This document shows positions 16,854 to 26,276 of a stretch of DNA of 64,000 nucleotides, piece after piece. Position numbers and translations under genes: made by a program. The DNA comes from Pedobacter sp. PF22-3 (lineage in GTDB: Bacteria; Bacteroidota; Bacteroidia; Sphingobacteriales; Sphingobacteriaceae), in NCBI RefSeq assembly GCF_026239555.1, contig NZ_JAPIVP010000011.1, positions 117,823 through 181,822 of the forward strand, written 5' to 3'. Numbering within the stretch: position 1 is the first letter of the stretch; every line of letters begins with the position of its first letter. The notes beneath the pieces are model-generated. The model searched no databases. It saw only the letters and a list, made by a program, of their open reading frames with translations, and was not told the origin of the DNA.

Positions 16854-17930
16854 CTACTTAGGCAGTTCGATATAGAAGGTGGTTCCAACACCGATTTTGC
16901 TCTCAAACCATATTTTACCCTGATGTAAATCAACAATAGCCTTGATGATGCCCATGCCAAATCCTCCTGATTCTTCGCCCTTAAGACCTGGCCTTAAAGT
17001 TTCGGGCAAATGGCTAAAAAGCCCTGCTTGCAACTCTTCCGGAATACCGATCCCATCATCAGCTACGGTAATTAAAACAGTGTTTTCATATTCTTCTGCA
17101 TGTAAAGTAATATGCCCATAATCGGCAGTAAATTTTATGGAGTTGGACATTAGGTTATTGATCACTTGCAGAAACTTCATGCTATCAAGGCGCAGATAAA
17201 TCTGTTCGGCGGAGCTTGTAAATTTAATGTGCTTCATTTTGCCCAGCTTGGATCGTTTATAAAAACGAACAACATCCTTAAGTTCCCAAACCAGATCAGT
17301 CCGCTCCTTACGGATTTCTACCACCGATGATTTTAAAAATTCCTTATTAACCATGCTACGTACCAAAAGCAGGTTACGCTCACACATGTCCTGAATAAAG
17401 GCCAGCGAATTGATCATCCGCTCATCGCCTGTTTGCGCTATCCCCTCTTTCATAGATGAAGCAATTAATTTCATCATGCCAAGTGGTTCTTTTAAATCGT
17501 GCGCCAATACTTCTAAGGTTATATTTTTTCTGGCATTTATCTGTTCGATGTGGATTTTATTATGCCGCGCAACTGTCGTATCTTCTACTGTACCAAGTAA
17601 ATACTTAACAGCTCCATCAATAACAGAAAATACAATTACCCGAACATACTTTTCTTTACCTGGAAACAGTAAGCGGAATTCATATTTGTTTTCGGTATTT
17701 CCCTCCAGGCATTCTTTATAGCATGACATCACATGTGTTACATCTTCAGGATGTACCCGCGCTAAAAGTAACTTTGGATGATTCAAAACCTCATCAGCGT
17801 CTAGCTCCCAGATGTTACTTAACGATTTGTTTAAATATGAAAAATTTTGCGCTGTATAGTTGAAAATAAAATAACCATCAACAGAACGGTCGCCTATATT
17901 ACAAAAAAGCTCTTTATTCAATTCGACCAT
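16854..17930 (-). CDS. PAS-domain sensor histidine kinase
   Basis: The 358-residue protein lacks membrane segments, so it is probably cytosolic. Residues 14-122 form a PAS_3/PAC sensor domain (FLYLGTVEDTT-like end LLGTVEDTTVARH). The dimerisation domain has His144 in VLAHDLKEPL. The ATPase domain has NLMSNSIKF (N-box), VADDGIGIPEE (G1) and GFGMGIIKAIVDLHQGKIWF (G2). Lys in HDLKEPL rather than Arg/Ser is common in PAS kinases. It leads a same-strand run of signalling genes, with the NarL regulator 40 nt downstream as probable partner. Confidence 0.92.
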   Translation of the reverse strand: MVELNKELFCNIGDRSVDGYFIFNYTAQNFSYLNKSLSNIWELDADEVLNHPKLLLARVHPEDVTHVMSCYKECLEGNTENKYEFRLLFPGKEKYVRVIVFSVIDGAVKYLLGTVEDTTVARHNKIHIEQINARKNITLEVLAHDLKEPLGMMKLIASSMKEGIAQTGDERMINSLAFIQDMCERNLLLVRSMVNKEFLKSSVVEIRKERTDLVWELKDVVRFYKRSKLGKMKHIKFTSSAEQIYLRLDSMKFLQVINNLMSNSIKFTADYGHITLHAEEYENTVLITVADDGIGIPEELQAGLFSHLPETLRPGLKGEESGGFGMGIIKAIVDLHQGKIWFESKIGVGTTFYIELPK

Positions 17931-18143
17931 GATTAAATGTTTGATAATTTGCTAATAAATGACAATAATGAATCAGCAGTCACATCTCAAACAGTAGAGG
18001 AGTAAAAATGTTTCATACAAAATATGACCTACTACTATTTTAACACATGACCATCATAGATAACGGTTAATTATCTTTAGAGATATTAACATTCTTCACA
18101 CATTGTGTAAAATTATTTTTCGGAATAAAACCAACTATTGCCT

Positions 18144-18270
18144 AAATTGTTAAGCATAAAAGAAAGATAAAAAAGTCCTGTGAGCGGGAGATCCGCGGAG
18201 GGCAGGCACACCATAAAGAGTACACAATTCTTCTTACCGATAGCCACCGTAAAGGGTGGCTATTTTGTTA
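18144..18270 (+). ncRNA. Candidate small RNA ending in an intrinsic terminator
   Basis: Between two divergent genes there is a terminator with no coding frame upstream. The preceding ~95 nt contain a compact hairpin, with outer CCTG/CAGG and inner GCGG-GAGAT-CCGC (about 18178-18207), much richer in G+C than the surroundings. AATTGT and ACAATT flank the element in inverted order. I could not match it to a known RNA family, and no consensus promoter is evident. The 5' boundary is a guess. Confidence 0.4.
18240..18270 (+). terminator. Intrinsic terminator without an upstream coding gene
   Basis: ATAGCCACC and GGTGGCTAT form a perfect 9-bp stem with a 6-nt loop, followed by TTTGTT. The minus-strand side has no T-run, so it works on the plus strand. 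Confidence 0.75.
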
Positions 18271-18388
18271 ATACCTCCAGCAGATTAAAAACTTCTTATA
18301 TTTATTGAACTTGTTTCTTCAACGTAATTAAATTGCCTTAATAGATAATTTATTAATAGCTCTATACTTCATTATTCATCATAAAAAC

Positions 18389-18805
18389 ATGGCACAGAAC
18401 AAAACTACAGAAAACGGTTTAAGCGTTCACGACTTTTTAAATACCGTTCCTGACGAAAATAAAAGATCTGATTGTTTTAATCTGTTGGGTATTATAGGTG
18501 AAATCACAGGCTTTACAGCGAAAATGTGGGGAACAGCCATTGTTGGTTTTGGTAGTTACCATTACAAATATGAAAGCGGCAGGACAGGCAACGCACCTTT
18601 GGTTGGCTTTTCACCACGGAAAGATGCCATCGTCTTATATTTATCATCAGATTTTAACAATCGTGAAGAACTGCTAGCTAAATTCGGCAAACACAAAACC
18701 GGTAAAGCTTGTGTGTACATAAAAAAATTAAGCGATATTGATGTGGAGGTATTAAAAGAAATGATTACCAATTCTGTTGCGAAAATTAACAGTTTGTATC
18801 CTTAA
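18389..18805 (+). CDS. DUF1801-domain protein
   Basis: The 138-residue protein matches the DUF1801 (YdhG-like) family by the pattern MWGTAIVGFGSYHYKYESGR, GFSPRKDAIVLYL and LAKFGKHKTGKACVYIKKLSDID. The biochemical role of the family is not established. It is a single gene, 120 nt after the candidate small RNA, with no operon partner. Confidence 0.85.
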   Translation: MAQNKTTENGLSVHDFLNTVPDENKRSDCFNLLGIIGEITGFTAKMWGTAIVGFGSYHYKYESGRTGNAPLVGFSPRKDAIVLYLSSDFNNREELLAKFGKHKTGKACVYIKKLSDIDVEVLKEMITNSVAKINSLYP

Positions 18806-19138
18806 AATGATGGAAGATGTAAAATGGATGACTGATAAAGCTAAAATCAAATACTTATTAGCCTAAGCGTCGCGCCAAAACCCGCATTTATTTTTTACGA
18901 TTATTAATTGCCACGGATGCACAGATGAACACAGAATTAAAAGAATGTAAGGGATAATAATCCCAAGTTATTGCAGCAAAAAAATAAATATTCAACGCTG
19001 TGCCCTCCCTGCCTTTCTCTTCTTACCCTTTGTGGTAAAAAAAGAAAAGCCATCTACTGATGTAAATAAGAAGTTACGCTACGATAAGTTAAATTTTTCA
19101 ATATTTGATCATTCCTTATTTCGAATAAAAAACTGGAA
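18806..19138. other. 333 bp intergenic region, no gene recognised
   Basis: It contains the short intergenic word TTGCCACGGATGCACAGATG (from 18909), similar to the ATCTGTGTAATC words near 28600 and 60480. No hairpin terminator for the DUF1801 gene and no clear promoter for the peptidase gene were recognised. Confidence 0.55.
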
Positions 19139-21556
19139 ATGATTAAAAAACTAAGCCTTTATTTATGGATAGCAAGCTCTTGCATTTCGCTTCATTCGGC
19201 AGCGCAAGATGCAGTAAGCTATCAAACTCCCCCAAAAGAAATTGCCGATTTATTACTGGCTAAGCCAACTCCTGGTGTAAGCATAGATGGCAAAGCCGAA
19301 TGGATCTTATTTAGCGAGCGTAACTCTTACCCTTCGGTAGAGGAATTGGCTATGCCCGAGTACAGAATTGCGGGTTTAAGATTAAACCCGAATAATTACT
19401 CGCCAAGCAGGCAAACCTATATAAACAATTTCAGTTTAAAAAACATCAAGTCCAACCAAAATTTTCAGATAACCGGCTTGCCAAGCCCATTATATGCCGG
19501 GAACATTAGCTGGAATCCATCGGAAAACAAGATTGCCTTTACCCATACCACGCAAAAAGGAGTAGATCTTTACATCATTGATCTGGCTACCAAAAAAGCT
19601 ACTAAAACCAATAAGGCTTTTTTAAACGTTGTTTTAGGCAGTGGTCTTACCTGGTTAAATGATCATACCATTATCTACCGTACGGTAACTAAACCTGCCA
19701 GTGCTGCCCCCAAAAAACCATTAATGCCTAAAGGGCCAACCATTCAACAAAATTTGGGGAAAGCTGCTCCTAGCGCCACTTTTCAGGATTTGATTAAATC
19801 ACCGTTTGACGAACAGTTATTCGAATTTTTTGCCACTTCGCAATTGGTTAAAAACACGGGTGGAGTAGAAACGCCCATTGGTAAACCGGCTATTTATGGC
19901 TTAACCAATTTATCGCCCGATAAAAATTACATGATGGTTGAAACCATCCGTAAACCTTTTTCATACCTCGTTTCGGTCTATGGCTTTCCGTACACATTAA
20001 GTGTTAACGATTTGTCTGGAAAAACCATCAAAGTTATCGCCGAGTTACCATCAGCAGAGGGCACGCCATCTGGTTATGATAATGTACAAGATGTTCCGCG
20101 CGGTTTCGACTGGAGGGATGATGAACCGGCTACACTGGTTTGGAGTAAGCCATTGGATAGTGGTTTAATTAAAAAAAATATTCCCTATCACGATGCCATT
20201 TATGCGTTAAGCGCACCTTTTACCGGAAAAGAGAAAGAACTATTTAAAACACAGACCCGTTACCGTAGTGTACAATGGGGCGACGCTAACCTCGCCCTTA
20301 TTACGGAAGGCCTTCGCAGCAAGCAAACCAGTAAAGTAAGTCGTTATAACCCTACAACAGGCGCAGTAGAAGAACTCTACAGCCGAAACCAAACCGATGC
20401 CTATGGTAACCCCGGTACGCCCGTTACGGTCAAAAATAAATATGGCAGACAGGTTATTAAAACGGTTGATAATGGCACCAAACTGTTAATGAACAATATG
20501 GTAGGCTCGTCAGAAAAAGGAGATTTGCCGTTCCTGGCTAAATTTGATTTAAGTACTAAAAAGAATGAGATTATCTGGCGCAGCGCCGAAGGAACATTTG
20601 AATATGTAAGTGATGTAATTAATCCTGATAAACTGATTTTACTTACCCGTAAAGAAAGTCAAAAATTAGTACCTAATTATTTTATTAAAAACCTGGTGCT
20701 TCGTATTGCCGACCAGCGTATTACAAATTTCACTAACCCTTACCCATCTTTAGAAGGCATTACCAAACAAAAAATTTCTTATAAACGTGCTGATGGAGTT
20801 GATTTAACCGGCGATTTGTACTTGCCAAAGGGATATAACAAAGATAAAGACGGTCCGCTGCCAACTTTAATTTGGGCTTACCCACGCGAGTTTAATTCTT
20901 CAGCAGATGCTGCACAAATTCGTGGATCTAAAGATAAATTCACGACCATTAGCTGGGCCTCTCCTATTTTTTGGGTAACCCGCGGATATGCAGTTTTAGA
21001 TAATGCCGAAATGCCAATTGTGGCCAAAGATGGTAAAAAGCCAAATGATACCTTTGTAGATCAATTACAGTTAAATGCTGAAGCAGCTATTAATAAGCTT
21101 GCTGATTTAGGCGTTGGTGATAAAAAACGTATGGCTGTTGGCGGCCACAGTTATGGTGCATTTATGACTGCAAACTTACTGGCACATACCAATCTTTTTG
21201 CCGCAGGTATTGCCCGTAGTGGAGCATACAACCGTACACTTACGCCCTTTGGTTTCCAGAATGAAGAACGTACCTATTGGCAGGCCCCTCAGTTATATTA
21301 TGAAATGAGCCCATTTAGCTATGCTGATAAAATTAAAACACCATTGTTATTAATCCATGGCGATTCTGACGATAATCCAGGTACTTTCCCCATTAACAGC
21401 GAACGTTTGTTCAATGCCATTAAAGGTGCAGGAGGTACAACCCGTTTTGTATTTTTACCCTACGAAGCCCATAGTTACCGTGGCAAAGAAAACTTACTGC
21501 ACATGCTTTGGGAGCAAGACCAGTGGTTAGAAAAATATGTCAAAAACAAAAAATAA
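19139..21556 (+). CDS. Secreted S9-family (prolyl oligopeptidase-type) serine peptidase
   Basis: The 805-residue protein has a signal peptide (about 1-22, ending HSAAQ), a large N-terminal beta-propeller region and a C-terminal alpha/beta-hydrolase domain from about 560. The catalytic triad is Ser671 in GGHSYGAF, Asp744 in HGDSDDNPGT and His778 in YEAHSYRG. The order and the HSYGAFMTANLLAHT segment resemble the glutamyl endopeptidase branch (S9D) more than true prolyl oligopeptidases; the cleavage specificity is inference. It probably degrades peptides in the periplasm. It is monocistronic. Confidence 0.9.
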   Translation: MIKKLSLYLWIASSCISLHSAAQDAVSYQTPPKEIADLLLAKPTPGVSIDGKAEWILFSERNSYPSVEELAMPEYRIAGLRLNPNNYSPSRQTYINNFSLKNIKSNQNFQITGLPSPLYAGNISWNPSENKIAFTHTTQKGVDLYIIDLATKKATKTNKAFLNVVLGSGLTWLNDHTIIYRTVTKPASAAPKKPLMPKGPTIQQNLGKAAPSATFQDLIKSPFDEQLFEFFATSQLVKNTGGVETPIGKPAIYGLTNLSPDKNYMMVETIRKPFSYLVSVYGFPYTLSVNDLSGKTIKVIAELPSAEGTPSGYDNVQDVPRGFDWRDDEPATLVWSKPLDSGLIKKNIPYHDAIYALSAPFTGKEKELFKTQTRYRSVQWGDANLALITEGLRSKQTSKVSRYNPTTGAVEELYSRNQTDAYGNPGTPVTVKNKYGRQVIKTVDNGTKLLMNNMVGSSEKGDLPFLAKFDLSTKKNEIIWRSAEGTFEYVSDVINPDKLILLTRKESQKLVPNYFIKNLVLRIADQRITNFTNPYPSLEGITKQKISYKRADGVDLTGDLYLPKGYNKDKDGPLPTLIWAYPREFNSSADAAQIRGSKDKFTTISWASPIFWVTRGYAVLDNAEMPIVAKDGKKPNDTFVDQLQLNAEAAINKLADLGVGDKKRMAVGGHSYGAFMTANLLAHTNLFAAGIARSGAYNRTLTPFGFQNEERTYWQAPQLYYEMSPFSYADKIKTPLLLIHGDSDDNPGTFPINSERLFNAIKGAGGTTRFVFLPYEAHSYRGKENLLHMLWEQDQWLEKYVKNKK

Positions 21557-21634
21557 TATCTCTCTACCTATTTCAATCAAAATGCCCCTATATGTGCATT
21601 TTTTGTTTATCATGCTTCTAACTTGTTTGATGTG

Positions 21635-21716
21635 GTGTCGGATATTTCTCTGACACTGATCATATTCTGAAATCCAATATTTCAGTAGCCATCTGTCAGC
21701 TGGTAACAGCTGACAG
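21635..21716. repeat. Palindromic hairpins, including CTGTCAGCTG-GTAA-CAGCTGACAG
   Basis: GTGTC...GACAC (21635-21656) is a weak hairpin. At 21693-21716 a perfect 10-bp stem encloses a GTAA tetraloop. The same design with altered stem occurs at 53703-53726. No T-run follows, so this is not a normal terminator for the peptidase gene. Confidence 0.8.
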
Positions 21717-21854
21717 CACATTCCATGATTTAAGCGCTAATTTTCTTACGCTACGCTCCATGCCCTTTCTTCTTGCTTTTGCACATTCCCACACTAAAAC
21801 CTTACATTTATACAATAAAATTGAACATTCCCTTTATTAATTTGTTAAGCCATT

Positions 21855-22751
21855 ATGGACTACATAGACTATTATAAAATCCTCGATTTAAAGAAAGATG
21901 CAACAACAGAGGATATTAAAAAAGCTTATAGAAAATTAGCCCGAAAACACCATCCGGACCTCAATCCAAATAATGAAGAGGCCAACAAAAAGTTTCAGCA
22001 AATTAATGAGGCTAACGAAGTTTTAAGCGATCCCGAAAAAAGAAAAAAATACGACAAATATGGCAAAGATTGGCAGCATGCCGATCAGCTGGATGCCCAG
22101 CAACAGCAACAAAGGCAATACCAATCGCAAAGCCAGGGTTATGGAGGCAATAGCTATTCTGGTGGTTTTGGCGGCGAAGATTTTTCTGATTTCTTTTCTT
22201 CTATGTTTGGTGGCGGCGGTGGTAGAAGCAGCAGAAATTCGCCATTTAAAGGCCAGGATTACAGTGCCGATTTACAATTGAACCTGCTTGATGCTTACAC
22301 AACGCACAAACAAACCTTAACCGTTAATGGCAAACAAGTACGCATTACCATTCCGGCAGGAGTAGAAAACGGACAGAAGATCAAACTTCCGGGTTATGGT
22401 GCACCAGGTGTTAATAATGGTCCTCCAGGTGATCTGTATATCAAATTTAATATTAGCGACGATCCCAAATTCAAACGTAAAGGAAACGATATTTACATTC
22501 AGGAGGAAGTAGATTTGTATACTGCCATTTTAGGTGGTGAAAAAATCGTTGAAACCTTAAATGGCAAAGTCAAGCTTAAAGTACCAGAAGGTACGCAGCC
22601 TGATACCACCTTAAGATTGAAAGGCAAAGGATTTCCGGTTTACAAAAAAGATAACCAGTTCGGCGATCTGTATATTAAATGGCAGGTTAAAATACCTACC
22701 AATTTAAATGCTGAACAAAAAGAATTATTCGAAAAACTTTCCAAATTCTAA
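21855..22751 (+). CDS. cbpA: DnaJ-class co-chaperone CbpA
   Basis: The 298-residue protein has an N-terminal J domain (1-70) with the HPD motif at 33-35 (KHHPDLNP), which stimulates DnaK ATPase. A Gln-rich and Gly/Phe-rich linker (about 75-130) follows, then the two-lobed DnaJ C-terminal substrate-binding region (VRITIPAGVENGQKIKLPGYG, GDLYIKF). The cysteine zinc-finger of true DnaJ is absent, as in CbpA. Five nt downstream lies a CbpM-like modulator gene, which confirms the subfamily. The DnaK partner is encoded at 26277-28187. Confidence 0.93.
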   Translation: MDYIDYYKILDLKKDATTEDIKKAYRKLARKHHPDLNPNNEEANKKFQQINEANEVLSDPEKRKKYDKYGKDWQHADQLDAQQQQQRQYQSQSQGYGGNSYSGGFGGEDFSDFFSSMFGGGGGRSSRNSPFKGQDYSADLQLNLLDAYTTHKQTLTVNGKQVRITIPAGVENGQKIKLPGYGAPGVNNGPPGDLYIKFNISDDPKFKRKGNDIYIQEEVDLYTAILGGEKIVETLNGKVKLKVPEGTQPDTTLRLKGKGFPVYKKDNQFGDLYIKWQVKIPTNLNAEQKELFEKLSKF

Positions 22752-22756
22752 CCATT

Positions 22757-23056
22757 ATGGAAACTTATCTAATACCTGTAGAAGATATCTGTGCTTATCA
22801 TCATGTAGAGATCAACTTTATCCATTCTCTCGAAGATTTTGGGCTGATCCAGACGACTGTAAAAAAGCAATCTGTATTTTTGCCTATTGATGAATTATCT
22901 AAATTAGAACAGTATCTGCGTTTGGCAAACGACCTGCAGATTAACTTAGAAGGCATTCATGCTGTTTCACACTTGCTTAATCAATTGCAAAATATGCAAC
23001 AGGAAATAACAATATTGCAGAACGAGCTAAATTATTATAAGCAACTTAACCAGTAA
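22757..23056 (+). CDS. cbpM: CbpM-like chaperone modulator
   Basis: The 99-residue protein has a MerR-like N-terminal fold (ICAYHHVEINFIHSLEDFGLI) and a C-terminal coiled coil (LLNQLQNMQQEITILQNELNYY). CbpM binds the J domain of CbpA and inhibits its co-chaperone and DNA-binding activities. The gene starts 5 nt after cbpA, an arrangement known from Enterobacteria and other phyla. Assignment rests on size, fold pattern and this neighbour. Confidence 0.88.
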   Translation: METYLIPVEDICAYHHVEINFIHSLEDFGLIQTTVKKQSVFLPIDELSKLEQYLRLANDLQINLEGIHAVSHLLNQLQNMQQEITILQNELNYYKQLNQ

Positions 23057-23155
23057 TACCAAACAACCCTTACCAAATATTTTGGATTAAATGCTAACAA
23101 AAAAACATAACCATTATAAGATATGTTTCTTAAATTGGCAATCTAATTTTAAAAA

Positions 23156-24730
23156 ATGAGCGATCTTTCTTCAAAATTCATCGAAAAAATAAAATCATCT
23201 TATGCTCCTTCGGGCTCGTACATTTATTTAGGCGCCGGAATTTTAGATGGACAGACTTATAGCGAGGCAGAAGTTAATTTATCGTTAAAAATGATGAATA
23301 GACATGGCCTGATTGCCGGAGCAACCGGAACAGGTAAAACGCGTACCCTACAGCTATTGGCAGAGCAACTGTCTGATGCTGGCGTTCCTGTTTTTATGTT
23401 GGATGTTAAGGGAGATTTATCAGGCTTAAACCAACCAGGTTCCGTTAATCCAAAAATAGAAGAAAGAGCACAACAGCTCAACAAATCTTTTTCGCCTACA
23501 GGTTTCCCTGTTGAAATTTACTCTCTTTCAGGCAAAATGGGCGCACAGATGCGTGCAACCGTACTGGAGTTTGGGCCCACACTTTTATCAAAAATCTTAG
23601 ATTTAAACGATACACAGGCAGGGGTTTTAGCAGTTATCTTCAAATACGCAGATGATAACAAATTACCGATAATTGATTTAAATGATTTAAAAAAACTGGT
23701 ATCATATCTTTCAGAAGGTGCTGGTGCAGCAGAAATTAAGAGCAGTTATGGCAGTATTTCTACTGCAACATCAGGCACCATGCTGAGGAAAATAGTGGCA
23801 ATAGAACAACAGGGCTTAGGTGGTATGTTTGGTGAAAAATCATTTGATACTGAAGATCTTTTCGAAAGAGTTGATGGCAAAGGAATAATCAGTTTATTGA
23901 ATATTTCTGATGTGCAGAATCAGCCTGTATTATACTCTACTTTTTTATTAAGCTTATTGGCCGAGTTATTTAATACCATGCCCGAGGTTGGCGATTTAGA
24001 CAAACCAAAGCTGGTATTCTTTTTTGATGAAGCCCATTTATTATTCAAAAACTCATCTAAAGCATTTTTAGAACAGATAGAAACCATTATCAGGTTAATC
24101 CGCTCTAAAGGCATTGGTGTTTTCTTTTGTACCCAGGCACCTACAGATGTACCGGAAAGTGTGTTAGGCCAATTAGGTAACCGCGTGCAACATGCGCTTC
24201 GGGCTTTTACTCCTAATGATGTAGATGCCCTAAAAAAAACAGTTAACACTTATCCGAAATCGGAATTTTATGAGATCGATAAAATATTAACCTCATTGGG
24301 TACCGGACAGGCATTGGTTACCGTATTAAATGAAAAAGGTATTCCTACTGAAGTATCCGCAACCATGCTTACCCCGCCAAGGGCAGTAATGGGACCACTT
24401 ACAGCTGCCGATTTCGATCAGCTTGTTCAAGATAGCCCGATGTACGCTAAATATAAAGATCCTATCGATCCTGAAAGTGCCTACGACATTTTAACCAAAC
24501 GCATTAACGAACAGACTGCAGCAGCAGAACAAGAGAAACATGAAGCTGATGCTCAGAAACAAGCCGAAAAAGACAGCAAACCCAAACCAGGAGAAAAGAG
24601 TCTGGTAGAACAGGTGATGGGTGCAACCATAACCCGACAAATTGGTAAAGAAATTGTACGCGGTATATTTGGCATGCTTACCGGTAAAAAAACACGTTCA
24701 AAAACCGGTGGCGGACTTTTTGGATTTTAA
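23156..24730 (+). CDS. HerA-like ATPase, DUF853 family
   Basis: The 524-residue protein has a Walker A motif at 55-62 (GATGTGKT) within HGLIAGATGTGKTRTLQLLA and a Walker B motif (LVFFFDEAHLLF). Conserved blocks further on (SKGIGVFFCTQAPTDVP and LGQLGNRVQHALRAFTP) are diagnostic of the DUF853 group of HerA/VirB4-like P-loop ATPases. The C-terminus has an Ala/Glu/Lys-rich helix and a Gly-rich end. The cellular role is unknown; HerA relatives are DNA translocases, but no NurA-like nuclease gene is adjacent. Confidence 0.88.
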   Translation: MSDLSSKFIEKIKSSYAPSGSYIYLGAGILDGQTYSEAEVNLSLKMMNRHGLIAGATGTGKTRTLQLLAEQLSDAGVPVFMLDVKGDLSGLNQPGSVNPKIEERAQQLNKSFSPTGFPVEIYSLSGKMGAQMRATVLEFGPTLLSKILDLNDTQAGVLAVIFKYADDNKLPIIDLNDLKKLVSYLSEGAGAAEIKSSYGSISTATSGTMLRKIVAIEQQGLGGMFGEKSFDTEDLFERVDGKGIISLLNISDVQNQPVLYSTFLLSLLAELFNTMPEVGDLDKPKLVFFFDEAHLLFKNSSKAFLEQIETIIRLIRSKGIGVFFCTQAPTDVPESVLGQLGNRVQHALRAFTPNDVDALKKTVNTYPKSEFYEIDKILTSLGTGQALVTVLNEKGIPTEVSATMLTPPRAVMGPLTAADFDQLVQDSPMYAKYKDPIDPESAYDILTKRINEQTAAAEQEKHEADAQKQAEKDSKPKPGEKSLVEQVMGATITRQIGKEIVRGIFGMLTGKKTRSKTGGGLFGF

Positions 24731-24844
24731 AAACTTATTAATTAACATAATAAAGCGCGCAAATAACTAATTTCGCAAGTTGAAACTGAGATGGTGTATC
24801 AATTATCTATCAATGTTTCAACCATAATAAAATAATAACACTAA

Positions 24845-25744
24845 ATGAAACCCACCCTATTAATACTGGCAGCTGGTATGGCCAGCCGCTATGGAAGCAT
24901 GAAACAGATTGATGGATTTGGTCCTAATGGCGAAACCATTATAGATTATTCAATATATGATGCAATAAATGCCGGTTTTGGCAAAGTTGTATTCATCATT
25001 AAAGAAGAGTTTGTAGATAACTTTAAAGCTATTTTTGAACCTAAACTTGCCGGAAGAATAGAAACAGATTATGTTTTCCAAAATTTCGATTTAAAACAAT
25101 TTGGCATAGAAGAAGAAATTTACAGAGAAAAGCCTTGGGGTACTGCGCACGCAATTCTATCAGGAAGAAGTGTAATTAAAGAGCCTTTCTGTGTAATTAA
25201 CGCTGACGACTATTATGGCTTCGATGCCTTTAAAAAAATGGTCGATTTCTTAACCACAGAAGTAACGGATAGCAACTACTCGATTATTGGCTATCAGATT
25301 GGTAAAACTTTATCAGAATTTGGTGCAGTTTCTCGCGGTGTTTGTAAGGTAGATGCAGCTGGTAATCTCGAAGAAATTATAGAGCGTACCAAGGTTTACC
25401 CGAAAGATGATAAGATTTTTTATGAAGAAAATGGTGAAGAATTCCCTTTAAGCTTTGAAACTCCGGTTTCTATGAATTTCTGGGGCTTCACACCTGCTGT
25501 TTTCAAAATTACCGAGGAATTATTCAGAGAATTTGCAGAAGCAAATAAAGACAAGCCTAAAGCCGAGTTTTTTATCCCATTAATTGGTGAAAACCTGGTA
25601 AAAAACAATACCGCAACTTTTAAAGTAATACCTACTTCAAATAAATGGTTTGGCGTAACTTATAAAGAAGATAAACCTTATGTTCAGGATAGTATTGACC
25701 AATTGGTTAAAAATGGAACATATCCAGAAAAACTTTGGAATTAA
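24845..25744 (+). CDS. Sugar-phosphate nucleotidyltransferase-like protein
   Basis: The 299-residue protein opens with the NTP-transferase signature LILAAGMASRYGSMKQIDGF, close to the GxGxRxxxxTK-type loop but with the Lys in SMKQ. Residues around 119 (CVINADDYYG) form the metal-binding Asp motif. This fits glucose-1-phosphate thymidylyl/uridylyl-type enzymes, which activate sugar phosphates with NTPs. The exact substrate is not determinable. It is a single gene ending in a strong terminator. Confidence 0.82.
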   Translation: MKPTLLILAAGMASRYGSMKQIDGFGPNGETIIDYSIYDAINAGFGKVVFIIKEEFVDNFKAIFEPKLAGRIETDYVFQNFDLKQFGIEEEIYREKPWGTAHAILSGRSVIKEPFCVINADDYYGFDAFKKMVDFLTTEVTDSNYSIIGYQIGKTLSEFGAVSRGVCKVDAAGNLEEIIERTKVYPKDDKIFYEENGEEFPLSFETPVSMNFWGFTPAVFKITEELFREFAEANKDKPKAEFFIPLIGENLVKNNTATFKVIPTSNKWFGVTYKEDKPYVQDSIDQLVKNGTYPEKLWN

Positions 25745-25787
25745 TTTAGATTCAGAAGTTCTAGAAGCATAAGTATATAATTAAAGT

Positions 25788-25822
25788 AAATGCCTCAGGT
25801 TTTAAAAGCCTGAGGCATTTTA
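25788..25822 (+). terminator. Intrinsic terminator after the nucleotidyltransferase gene
   Basis: AAATGCCTCAGG and CCTGAGGCATTT form a 12-bp stem with a 9-nt loop, followed by T residues. It lies about 45 nt after the stop. Confidence 0.9.
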
Positions 25823-25921
25823 ATAAACTAGCATAGCAACAAGCTCCTCCTCAGGGAAGCAAATAGCAGCATTTTTTTAACCTTAATTCGATTAGTTGTT
25901 ATTATTGTGCGATAATTCAAA

Positions 25922-26120
25922 GTGGATTAAAAATCCACAACTCATTCAGTCAGGATTGCAAATCTTGACCAACGTTAAACCTATCGCTATTTCAAATTGC
26001 CCCAAAGGTACCAACCGTTCTTCATAAACCCGACAGCAACGGCAGCCCCGTCCCCATTTTTCATCGGGATCATAAGGGCTACAGCGAATGGCGTAACTGC
26101 AGTTCCCGAAAGCACCTGAA
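25922..26120. repeat. Intergenic palindromic and dispersed repeat sequence
   Basis: Two small hairpins stand in tandem: GTGGATT-AAA-AATCCAC (25922-25938) and GTCAGGATT-GCA-AATCTTGAC (25949-25969). After them (about 26025-26120), on the reverse strand, comes a segment with GGGGCTGCC and GCTGTCGGGTTTATG. It is a distant relative of the repeat array at 6589-7430. No coding frame is seen. Confidence 0.6.
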
Positions 26121-26194
26121 CATTCATTTTCAAACGCTCTTGAACCCTACAAGGCACATGAGAACATAGAAGCTAAACAACCGCCATTAAAACC

Positions 26195-26229
26195 AAAAAA
26201 GCGCTCCTGAACTTAATCAGGAACGCTTT
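26195..26229 (-). terminator. Intrinsic terminator of dnaK
   Basis: On the minus strand GCGTTCCTGA pairs with TCAGGAGCGC, followed by six T. It lies about 50 nt after the dnaK stop codon. Confidence 0.88.
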
Positions 26230-26276
26230 CTGTTTTATGCTCCCGAGACTTACGACTCAGGACTAAAGACTCCAGA

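Noticed and set aside
18807..18866. A 19-codon frame right after the DUF1801 gene
   Set aside because: It is too short, with no signal or conservation that can be judged from the sequence.
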